Part shown: in pieces, positions 7,679 to 13,498 of the stretch
How the letters are laid out: the number at the start of each line of letters is the position of its first letter
Position numbering within the stretch: the first letter of the stretch is position 1
Assembly (NCBI RefSeq): GCF_022549695.1
Contig: NZ_JAKZGS010000028.1
Coordinates: 1 to 36,194, forward strand
From: Belliella calami
Lineage (GTDB): Bacteria; Bacteroidota; Bacteroidia; Cytophagales; Cyclobacteriaceae
DNA length: 36,194 bases
Reading direction: 5' to 3'
Position numbers and translations under genes: made by a program
Notes under the pieces: generated by a model
What the model was told of the DNA's origin: nothing
Database searches by the model: none
What the model saw: only the letters and a program-made list of their open reading frames with translations

Positions 7679-8229
7679 AATACAATAACCTAATGATCGA
7701 TTTAGAGACCTTTGGAAAAGGTGCTGAGGCTGTTGTTTTAAGTATTGCAGCTATACCGTTTGAAAAAGGTGTAGACGCTGGAAACAATCCAGTATTCTCA
7801 AAAAACATTGATTTGGCAGATTCATTGAACTGGGGCAGAAAAATTGAAGCTGAAACTTTAATCTGGTGGTTGCATCAAGATCAAGAAATATTAAAGTCAT
7901 TAATGGAGTGGCCTGAAAAACTTGAGACTGTTTTTTATGGCTTAAAAAATTTCATAAATGAGCACTGTGTTAAAGATGTAAAAGTATGGTCAAAAGGACC
8001 ATCTTTTGATGCTTCAATACTATCAAATATATACAGTATGAGAGGTTTTGGTATACCGAAACCTTGGGAATATTACAACGAAAGGTGTGTGCGTACTGAG
8101 CTTCATGGATGGGAAGAAATAGTAAAAAACAAAGTTCCGCCTCCAGCATACAAGCATGAACCAAAATACGACTGTCTTTATCAGATCGCTTGTATCAATT
8201 ATGTTTACCTACAAACACACGTGCTATGA
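7675..8229 (+). CDS. DEDDh-type 3'-5' exonuclease
   Basis: A 184-aa exonuclease of the RNase H-like DEDD superfamily. Exo I is LMIDLET with D9 and E11, Exo II is the GPSFDASIL motif with D112, and Exo III is KHEPKYDCLYQ with H161 and D166, making it DEDDh. It resembles small phage exonucleases of the exonuclease VIII/Rv2179c-like group. Substrate is likely DNA or RNA 3' ends. It is followed, with ATGA coupling, by a polymerase-X-like protein, suggesting a two-part repair or end-processing unit. All catalytic residues are present, so activity is expected. Confidence 0.8.
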   Translation: MKYNNLMIDLETFGKGAEAVVLSIAAIPFEKGVDAGNNPVFSKNIDLADSLNWGRKIEAETLIWWLHQDQEILKSLMEWPEKLETVFYGLKNFINEHCVKDVKVWSKGPSFDASILSNIYSMRGFGIPKPWEYYNERCVRTELHGWEEIVKNKVPPPAYKHEPKYDCLYQIACINYVYLQTHVL

Positions 8230-8729
8230 TTTACGAGTTTGCCCTTGAAATAGCAGAAAAGATAAAGTCCGATCTAGCCCCACACTGTGAGCGCATAGAG
8301 ATAGCTGGAAGCATCAGGAGAAAGAAGCCTGAAGACATCAAAGATGTAGAAATAGTTTGCATTCCAAAGCCCTACAATGTAGGGCTGTTCCGCTCCGGTA
8401 TAGCTGAGGTCATAGAGCAATGGCCAAAGGTAAAAGGAGACCTACCATGTAAGTACACACAGCGCATTTACGGTACTTATGGAAACGAGATCATCAAAGT
8501 AGATATATTCTTTGCTAATCCGGAGAACTGGGGACTGATTCTAGCCATCCGAACTGGATCAGCTGAATACAGCCACAAGGCGCTTGCTACGACTTGGAGC
8601 ATCAAAGGCTACAAATCCGAAAATGGAATGCTCTACAATGACCGTGGAAATCCTGTCCCAGTGAGAGAGGAAAAAGACTTGTTTGATCTTCTTGGAATGG
8701 ATTGGGTAGAGCCTGAAAATAGACTTTAG
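8226..8729 (+). CDS. Family-X DNA polymerase-like nucleotidyltransferase
   Basis: This is a 167-aa protein from the ATG at 8226. It overlaps the exonuclease stop by 4 bases, which decides the start over an upstream in-frame ATG. It has the PolX palm: GSIRR at 28-32, acidic pair D40 and E42 in IKDVEIV, third acid D93 in IIKVDIFFA. It also has TGS at 110-112 and a C-terminal DLFDLLGMDWVEPE block like the PolX end motif. The 8-kDa and PHP domains of full PolX are absent, so this is a minimal catalytic core. Glu at the second position is an allowed variant in the superfamily. Probable role: gap filling or end repair after transposition. Confidence 0.75.
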   Translation: MIYEFALEIAEKIKSDLAPHCERIEIAGSIRRKKPEDIKDVEIVCIPKPYNVGLFRSGIAEVIEQWPKVKGDLPCKYTQRIYGTYGNEIIKVDIFFANPENWGLILAIRTGSAEYSHKALATTWSIKGYKSENGMLYNDRGNPVPVREEKDLFDLLGMDWVEPENRL

Positions 8730-8743
8730 ACATAAGACATAAG

Positions 8744-9073
8744 ATGCAAGATTCATTAAGAAACTTACTTGTAAAGGGAACAATAATAAAGACAAGTTAT
8801 GGTTCACGGCCTTACTTGATTAATGAAGTTAGTGAGCCTTGCAACTGCGGTAGATTGTCAGATCAATTGGGATTGACAAATACAGGAATGCAGGACTGGT
8901 CACCTGATCACTATCACATCACTTGCAAGGATCTTGATAAAAGCAGGTCAAACGGTGACCCCTGCTATCTCAACGCATACAATTTAATTGATGGTGAAAT
9001 CAGGTCAATATACTGTAATGATAAGATTGAAATTTTAGGGGTTAAAAAAGGTACACAATTCAGTTTGTTTTAA
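8744..9073 (+). CDS. Cysteine-containing early protein, unknown
   Basis: A 109-aa protein with no family I recognise. It has seven or so cysteines and histidines clustered in the middle (EPCNCGRLSD, DHYHITCKD, DPCYLNAYN), which could bind a metal, and a beta-rich pattern around them. It lies 14 bases downstream of the polymerase-like gene and 10 before the ASCH gene. The region from here to 9500 is more AT-rich than the transposase block, suggesting separate acquisition of this cassette. Confidence 0.55.
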   Translation: MQDSLRNLLVKGTIIKTSYGSRPYLINEVSEPCNCGRLSDQLGLTNTGMQDWSPDHYHITCKDLDKSRSNGDPCYLNAYNLIDGEIRSIYCNDKIEILGVKKGTQFSLF

Positions 9074-9083
9074 AAAAAAGACT

Positions 9084-9500
9084 ATGCTACTAGGATTTAA
9101 GAAAAGTTTTGCAAAACCGATTTTACAGGGAAGTAAAGTTTTTACTATCCGAAATCAAAGAAAGCTAGAGCCAAAAATTGGCGAAACGCTATACATGTAC
9201 ACAGGCCTAAGAACTAAAGACTGTAATAAGATAACCGATAAACATAAGTTAGTATCAATACAATTAGTTGACCTATACTTTTCAATTGACGAGGAAGGAA
9301 ATGGATGGGTTGATATAATAGTAGATGGTAGGATGTTGAAAAATTACGAAATGCAAGAATTCAGCAAAATGGATGGCTTTACTGATCTAAAAGACTTCTC
9401 TGATTATTGGCTGGAAAATGTTAAGCCAAATAGATTAGGTATAAAATACCATGAAGCTGAAGATATGATTATTTACCACTGGACAGATTTAAAACTATGA
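9084..9500 (+). CDS. ASCH (PUA-like) domain protein
   Basis: This 138-aa protein begins with the typical ASCH/PUA-like motif: GFKKSFAKPILQGSKVFTIR (residues 4-23), then KLEPKIGETLYMYTGLRT. ASCH proteins bind RNA or modified nucleotides; some hydrolyse N4-acetylcytidine. The conserved Lys-rich loop is kept here, but substrate is not predictable. The gene ends overlapping the next start by 4 bases (ATGA). Phage members of this family are common in accessory early regions and may act in RNA metabolism or defence interplay. Confidence 0.75.
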   Translation: MLLGFKKSFAKPILQGSKVFTIRNQRKLEPKIGETLYMYTGLRTKDCNKITDKHKLVSIQLVDLYFSIDEEGNGWVDIIVDGRMLKNYEMQEFSKMDGFTDLKDFSDYWLENVKPNRLGIKYHEAEDMIIYHWTDLKL

Positions 9501-9748
9501 AAGCAGTAAGAAGAATACATTTTGAGGATCAAGGACAGGACTTTCTTTCTTGGGATCTTGATAGATTGGATGAAGTAGTAGGCTGTGAGCCTTTTCAAGG
9601 ATCGGTATGGATTGGATGCGTGGTGATCACAGATAGTGAATCAGGTTTATTGGAAGGTGATCGCCCGCATTTTGTTAACAAGATCGGGAATTTAAGGCAA
9701 CTCAAATATAAGATTGAAAGAATCGAAGAACTTAAAGATCATGACTAG
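9497..9748 (+). CDS. Small early protein, 83 aa, unknown
   Basis: An 83-aa acidic protein (MKAVRRIHFEDQGQDFLSWD start) without recognised domain, signal peptide or membrane segment. Its middle is beta-like (SVWIGCVVITDSESG) and its end helical (LRQLKYKIERIEELKD). It is coupled by a 4-base overlap to the ASCH gene and by an 8-base overlap to the GemA-like gene, so it is part of the operon. Confidence 0.55.
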   Translation: MKAVRRIHFEDQGQDFLSWDLDRLDEVVGCEPFQGSVWIGCVVITDSESGLLEGDRPHFVNKIGNLRQLKYKIERIEELKDHD

Positions 9749-10166
9749 AAACTACAGGCAGTTATACAGCCTTTTGAAGCTTCAAGGATTGACAAAGGAA
9801 GAATGTGTGTTGGAGGTTTCAAAAGGTCGCACAGATAGCGCAAAAGAGCTTACAGATGCCGAATGGTCGGTACTGATTTTATGGCTAACACCGATTCATA
9901 AAGCTCAGCACTGGCAACCAAAACCAGGAGACCGACAGCGCAAAAAGATGATCAGCATCGCAAGGCAGATGAATTGGCACATGAGTACAAATAGACCGAT
10001 TCAAGACAAGGGAATTACCCTGATCATGGCACGGCTCGACAATTGGGCGCTGGCTCAAAAATTCAAAAAGCCCCTCATGCAGCACTCGGAACAGGAACTC
10101 AATGTACTCCTGTCAATATTTGAAGAAAAGGTATATAAGAGCTATTTAAAGGACTTGAACAGATGA
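9741..10166 (+). CDS. GemA/gp16-like phage regulatory protein
   Basis: This 141-aa protein starts at the ATG at 9741, chosen for the 8-base overlap typical of this operon. The C-terminal half, about residues 70-141, carries a pattern like the Mu gp16/GemA (DUF1018) family: KKMISIARQMNW, then an Asn-Trp core and QHSEQELNVLLSIFE. GemA in Mu modulates host gene expression and DNA topology. Similarity is by pattern only and the N-terminus (about 60 residues with a TDAEWSVLILWL helix) is not typical. It could be an unrelated early protein. Confidence 0.5.
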   Translation: MTRNYRQLYSLLKLQGLTKEECVLEVSKGRTDSAKELTDAEWSVLILWLTPIHKAQHWQPKPGDRQRKKMISIARQMNWHMSTNRPIQDKGITLIMARLDNWALAQKFKKPLMQHSEQELNVLLSIFEEKVYKSYLKDLNR

Positions 10167-10741
10167 AAACAACCTATAAACTCACATCCAGCAGAATGAA
10201 CGGACATTTCCTGATATCATTTGAAAATGACCGTTTAAAAGCTTTTGAAATAAACTTTAAAGAGGATTTAACTGTAGCGCAATTTTCTTACTTCCTAAGC
10301 CGCCTACCGATCAATGAAGAGGGTCTTAAGGCTTACGAGGAACTAGGACTCACCATCGAGAGAACAGCAGCTACAAATGAAAAGATAGCCTTATTCTGCC
10401 GAATCTACGAAAAGCATGTAGGAATCAAGTATAAAGTCAGTGCAAGCGACTCAGGCAAGATCAAGACCATCCAAGTGGATGAAAACTTACTGGGTCACTA
10501 CTTTAGGTCTGAAAACTTCCTATGGAAAGGAAAGTACAGTATCAGTAACCTAGTCAAGTACTATAACGAGCTAAGGGCTGATATCATTCAGGGAGGTAAG
10601 CCAAAGCATCCTGATCAGTGGGATGCAGAATACTTTCGAAAGCTCAAGACTGATCAGATCAGTGACTACTATCGTCACCTGAAAAGCCTTGGTCTAAAAG
10701 TCATCAAAGACGGTACTGGAAGGATATTAGATTGGAAATAA
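10163..10741 (+). CDS. Phage early protein of unknown function
   Basis: A 192-aa soluble protein that overlaps the GemA-like gene by 4 bases and ends the long early operon. It is Lys- and Tyr-rich with a central KYSISNLVKYYNELRADI helix that looks conserved. A short N-terminal beta region (YKLTSSRMNGHFLISFEND) precedes it. No enzyme motif is visible. DNA binding is possible given the charge. No family recognised. Confidence 0.6.
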   Translation: MKTTYKLTSSRMNGHFLISFENDRLKAFEINFKEDLTVAQFSYFLSRLPINEEGLKAYEELGLTIERTAATNEKIALFCRIYEKHVGIKYKVSASDSGKIKTIQVDENLLGHYFRSENFLWKGKYSISNLVKYYNELRADIIQGGKPKHPDQWDAEYFRKLKTDQISDYYRHLKSLGLKVIKDGTGRILDWK

Positions 10742-10773
10742 TTATGTATAATTGTAAACTAAACTATTTAAAC

Positions 10774-11217
10774 ATGAAAAAGCTAAGTTTGATTTTGTTG
10801 GTGATGATCACCTTACTCGCTTGCAGCACTGAAGACACAGAGCCAAGAGGTGAATTGAAAGTAAATGTAAAGTATAAGTTCGAAGGCAATGACAACCACC
10901 CAGTAGCCGACCCGATCCCAGTATATTTGTTTACGAACCTTGGAGGTTCAATACACGGATACACATACAGAGGAAATGGCAAAATGCGAAATGATGGAGG
11001 TCAGGAGCTGGAATACTCCAGTGTAGCTTATCTTTCCTCAGGTGTCGTCAATTTCACCAACTTGGATATTGCTACGCATACGGTGGTATTGGATATGCTT
11101 GATTCAAAGCTTGAGATAACCAGGACTACAGCAATCAACCTACAGACACATAAAGGTAAAGGTGAACTGAATTTCAATATTGACATTCATCCATATACTC
11201 CATTTAACATTTATTGA
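10774..11217 (+). CDS. Phage-encoded lipoprotein
   Basis: This is a 147-aa protein. I start at 10774 because it gives a classical lipoprotein signal: KK, then SLILLVMITLLAC with Cys17 as the acylation site, followed by STEDTEPRGELKV. The rest is a beta-rich domain, perhaps immunoglobulin- or transthyretin-like. It would be exported and anchored to a membrane leaflet. It follows the early operon and precedes a strong terminator at 11256. An AT-rich stretch before it (TATAATTG at 10747-10754, one mismatch to TAnnTTTG) may give it its own promoter. This is the place for a lysogenic conversion or superinfection-exclusion gene, but function is unknown. Confidence 0.7.
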   Translation: MKKLSLILLVMITLLACSTEDTEPRGELKVNVKYKFEGNDNHPVADPIPVYLFTNLGGSIHGYTYRGNGKMRNDGGQELEYSSVAYLSSGVVNFTNLDIATHTVVLDMLDSKLEITRTTAINLQTHKGKGELNFNIDIHPYTPFNIY

Positions 11218-11255
11218 AAATTATACATTCACTAACTAGTTTAAAACTTTCTTTG

Positions 11256-11286
11256 CCCTGACAGCCTGTCAGGGTATTTTTGTTTT
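11256..11286 (+). terminator. Rho-independent terminator after the lipoprotein
   Basis: CCCTGACAG (11256-11264) and CTGTCAGGG (11266-11274) form a 9-bp GC-rich inverted repeat, followed by TATTTTTGTTTT. It ends the early transcript. The next start codon (11287) directly follows the T-run, which is unusual. Its CTGACAG/CTGTCAG core is shared with the palindrome at 12772-12804. Confidence 0.85.
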
Positions 11287-11505
11287 ATGCCCTATGTTCG
11301 TGACAATTATATCAAAAAAGCTCAGCATATCCGTGAAATTTATTTCAAGGTTAAGGAGGAGGATATTCCCGATACTAGAATAGTCCGATCAGTTTTTCCA
11401 AAGTTCAATATTTTTATCAGTTACAGGCAGTGGATGAACATCAAGAACATGAGAATCAATAGAAATACAGAGGATATTAATACAAATCAATTAGTATTGT
11501 TTTAA
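11287..11505 (+). CDS. Small basic protein, 72 aa, unknown
   Basis: A 72-aa basic protein whose core (DTRIVRSVFPKFNIFISYRQ, then WMNIKNM) reads as a conserved phage protein. No named family is recognised. The ATG abuts the T-run of the preceding terminator, so translation would depend on read-through, a leaderless transcript, or an internal start. Basic charge and position between early and late regions would suit a late regulator such as Mu C, but there is no detectable HTH of that family, so this is only a suggestion. Confidence 0.5.
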   Translation: MPYVRDNYIKKAQHIREIYFKVKEEDIPDTRIVRSVFPKFNIFISYRQWMNIKNMRINRNTEDINTNQLVLF

Positions 11506-11576
11506 GACAATTTGGCAATAATATCATTTTGGATATTTTTTTGGTCTTTCATTCTTTCAAAAAAATTTTATATACA

Positions 11577-11819
11577 ATGAAATATTACTTAATCTCAGAA
11601 GAGGCGTTAAAAGATTTAAGCCTAAAGCTCGGAGCTGGAGCAACAACAACAAACAATATTCAAGATTCAGGTTTCAAGTTTGGAACTACAGAAGCAATCA
11701 AACAAGTCAAGGACTTGGCTTTAGTAATTGATGAAGATCAATTTCATGAAATTCAGATCATTCTTGATCGTATTCAAGGAGAAAAGTTTGATGGTGGATT
11801 TACGGATAAGGGTTCTTGA
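11577..11819 (+). CDS. Small protein, 80 aa, unknown
   Basis: Starts at 11577 (MKYYLISEEALKDLSLKLGA), after an A-rich leader; an upstream in-frame ATG at 11529 would add an unlikely hydrophobic N-terminus. The protein is helical and polar, with a LALVIDEDQFHEIQIILDRI segment. No family recognised. It ends before the terminator at 11874. Confidence 0.5.
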   Translation: MKYYLISEEALKDLSLKLGAGATTTNNIQDSGFKFGTTEAIKQVKDLALVIDEDQFHEIQIILDRIQGEKFDGGFTDKGS

Positions 11820-11873
11820 TTGAATTAGAGATATTAGATAAATCGTAAAAGTAAATTGTATAGATAATTTGTG

Positions 11874-11906
11874 CCTCCTGAAAATTGTTTTTCAGGAGGT
11901 TTTTTA
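11874..11906 (+). terminator. Rho-independent terminator
   Basis: CCTCCTGAAAA (11874-11884) pairs with TTTTCAGGAGG (11889-11899), followed by a T-run. It ends the 11287/11577 transcript. Confidence 0.9.
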
Positions 11907-11988
11907 ATTATAGCAATTGACAAATTGACCGTAATTTTATATTGGATCAATTTTGGATCATCATATTATTCACTTTAACTAAAATGAT
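11907..11988 (+). promoter_or_regulatory. Putative control region with TTGGATCA direct repeat
   Basis: Between the terminator at 11874 and the gene at 11989 lies AT-rich DNA with TTGGATCA at 11942-11949 and 11953-11960, 11 bases apart, about one helical turn. A regulator binding site is plausible. No perfect TAnnTTTG promoter was found (TAATTTTA at 11932-11939 is one base off). Confidence 0.35.
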
Positions 11989-12255
11989 ATGCCAAATTAT
12001 TCTAAAGAAATTTTCAGTATTCAGGAATCAGTACAAGAAAAATATCCTGATCTAACAGATTTTGAATCTCTTCAGATTGCTTGTGAAATACATAAACAGG
12101 AGCTTTATGCAGAAACCTATTTACTAGGGAGTAGTCAGCCAAATGCCATTGAATCAATAGCCATACAAATGGGGATGAAAGAAAATGGTTTTGGAAGTAC
12201 TTTAATCGATGCGATTCAAGGTTTAACTGATGCAGTATCTAGTCACAAAGAATAA
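11989..12255 (+). CDS. Small acidic helical protein, unknown
   Basis: An 88-aa acidic protein (MPNYSKEIFSIQESVQEKYP start) flanked by terminators on both sides, so it is a monocistronic unit with its own control. No signal peptide, membrane segment or known motif. The independent transcription unit suggests expression in the lysogen. Function unknown. Confidence 0.55.
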   Translation: MPNYSKEIFSIQESVQEKYPDLTDFESLQIACEIHKQELYAETYLLGSSQPNAIESIAIQMGMKENGFGSTLIDAIQGLTDAVSSHKE

Positions 12256-12266
12256 TTTTTTATCAT

Positions 12267-12301
12267 AAAAAAAGCCGATAACTCAAAATATCGGCTTTTT
12301 T
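12267..12301. terminator. Bidirectional terminator between convergent operons
   Basis: AAAAAAAGCCGATA (12267-12280) pairs with TATCGGCTTTTTT (12289-12301) around the loop ACTCAAAA. Both strands have a GC stem and a T-run, so it serves the rightward gene ending at 12255 and the leftward late operon ending at 12312. Confidence 0.9.
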
Positions 12302-12311
12302 GATGATATCC

Positions 12312-12755
12312 CTATTCAGCTGCTGACACATCCAAAAATTCAGTGCTAAAAGGAAGCTCGCAAATCTTAATTCTGTCAGGTCTTGCAGTTTCTATTTGCC
12401 TTTGGCGCTTGAGTGGTGTAGTGCCTACCCTTTGCCCTTGAAGCTTTTTATATACATTTTTCACAACTGCATAGTATGCCAGTGATCTATCTTTCACATT
12501 CTCTGGAGCTAAGTGAGCCGACTCACCCTTATAGTCAAATGCCAGCTTTACATTGACCAGGACTTGGCATTTTTGTTTCTTCTGTCCCAGTTCGATTGCG
12601 TTTATGATGTCAATACCTATCAAGGCGCAAGGGAATGCAACCATCGGACGGGTATTGAAATCATCCAGCTGACCAAAATCCATATCGATCCATTTGACCT
12701 CAGGTACCTCAGCGATCAAGTCGCATACTTTTAAATAAATTCCGTCTATATCCAT
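12312..12755 (-). CDS. Tail terminator/head-tail joining-like protein
   Basis: A 147-aa protein that is last in the leftward head operon, downstream of the gpG-like gene. The pattern of an N-terminal helix, beta strands (PMVAFPCALIGIDIINAIEL) and a strand-rich middle (QVLVNVKLAFDY) resembles tail terminator proteins that follow virion morphogenesis genes in siphoviruses and Mu-like phages. The family assignment rests on length and gene order more than on motifs. It ends at the bidirectional terminator. Confidence 0.5.
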   Translation of the reverse strand: MDIDGIYLKVCDLIAEVPEVKWIDMDFGQLDDFNTRPMVAFPCALIGIDIINAIELGQKKQKCQVLVNVKLAFDYKGESAHLAPENVKDRSLAYYAVVKNVYKKLQGQRVGTTPLKRQRQIETARPDRIKICELPFSTEFLDVSAAE

Positions 12756-12771
12756 AATTACATTTATTTTT

Positions 12772-12804
12772 AGACCTGACAGGTTTTTAAAACCTGTCAG
12801 GTCT
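12772..12804. repeat. Perfect intergenic palindrome, copy A
   Basis: Sixteen-base arms AGACCTGACAGGTTTT and AAAACCTGTCAGGTCT surround one T. It lies between the gpG-like and tail terminator genes. No clear T-run follows on either strand, so it is not a standard terminator. A related palindrome at 16496-16528 has compensated changes, and a partial copy lies in the MuF coding region near 14595-14615. Confidence 0.85.
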
Positions 12805-12806
12805 CA

Positions 12807-13352
12807 CTATTTGAATTTGTAAGCTGCTTTTATCCGGGCAATGATATTTTGGTTCAGTTGAATGGCTGCACCCATATACTGGCGTTTTGGCATTTGGATT
12901 ACATGCGCTTTGAATGTAAGTCCCTTTCCTGCCGTAGTACCTTTTTTGTATAGTCCCATGCCTCCGAATGCTTTGGCTTTCTTGCCTTTGGTGTGGCGGT
13001 TTCTGATGAAGGTCTCTGACCTTGCGGCCTTGCGAATTTCACCGCCTTCGTTGTGGATGCGTGCATAAGGAACTTTTGAGTTACCAGCGCTAATTACAAC
13101 CTTGTTAGGGGTTCTTTCGGCCTCCCTTATACTGTTGACCAACTTACTGCTTTTGACCATCAGTGAGCCGCCTTTGGGCTTATATCTTTTTGAATATGGA
13201 GCCCATTGATTTCCATCAAATCCTTTTCTACGAAATGAATCTTTGTAGTACTCTACAGCAGTTTTGGAAATGATAGCAGGTGCTTTGTTATCAAAGAATT
13301 TGTTATGCTCCCTAAAGAACTTATCTAATTGTGCATTTGCATCTTTTGCCAT
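12807..13352 (-). CDS. gpG-like phage virion morphogenesis protein
   Basis: A 181-aa protein of the Mu gpG/phage virion morphogenesis (tail completion) family. Markers: Lys-rich N-terminus, SFRRKGFDGNQWAPYSKRYK (roughly residues 34-53), a SSKLVNSIREA helix, YARIHNEGGEIRK, and the C-terminal MPKRQYMG motif. These proteins act at the head-tail interface. It is separated from the portal-MuF gene by 137 bases that seem to encode an RNA on the opposite strand. The start codon lies inside that RNA's promoter region. Confidence 0.8.
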   Translation of the reverse strand: MAKDANAQLDKFFREHNKFFDNKAPAIISKTAVEYYKDSFRRKGFDGNQWAPYSKRYKPKGGSLMVKSSKLVNSIREAERTPNKVVISAGNSKVPYARIHNEGGEIRKAARSETFIRNRHTKGKKAKAFGGMGLYKKGTTAGKGLTFKAHVIQMPKRQYMGAAIQLNQNIIARIKAAYKFK

Positions 13353-13369
13353 AATATTCCGTATATTTG
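13336..13369 (+). promoter_or_regulatory. Bacteroidota-type promoter, plus strand
   Basis: TTTG at 13336-13339 and TATATTTG at 13362-13369 are separated by 22 bases. This fits the Bacteroidota vegetative consensus (TTG, 17-23 bases, TAnnTTTG). It points rightward, opposite to the surrounding operon, and would start an RNA at about 13375. No plus-strand gene follows, but a terminator does at 13464. Confidence 0.55.
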
Positions 13370-13374
13370 TATTG

Positions 13375-13498
13375 AGGCTATTGACAGCAGTGATGTACGG
13401 CCAGCACCTTTGGGAGATGGGGACTGTACAGTTGCATAAGCAGTGTTGTCACTGGCTAACCCTAACCCCGATCTTTCGTAGGATCGGGGTTATTTTTT
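13375..13498 (+). ncRNA. Candidate structured small RNA antisense to the late head operon
   Basis: About 120 nt lies between the promoter above and a rightward terminator. It contains no plausible reading frame. TGACAGCAGTG (13382-13392) pairs with CAGTGTTGTCA (13441-13451) with ten of eleven positions matched including one G-U. Inside, TGTAC (13394-13398) can pair with GTACA (13426-13430). The 3' terminator overlaps the last codon and stop of the portal-MuF-nuclease gene on the other strand. It may regulate translation or stability of the operon mRNA. Everything except the sequence elements is inference. Confidence 0.45.
13464..13498 (+). terminator. Rightward terminator at the end of the candidate RNA
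   Basis: AACCCCGATC (13464-13473) pairs with GATCGGGGTT (13482-13491), followed by ATTTTTT. The T-run is on the plus strand only, so it does not terminate the leftward operon. Confidence 0.8.

Noticed and set aside
13464-13498. Terminator of the portal-MuF gene
   Set aside because: The T-run is on the plus strand only; on the minus strand the stem is followed by AGGGTTAGCC, so it cannot end the leftward transcript efficiently.
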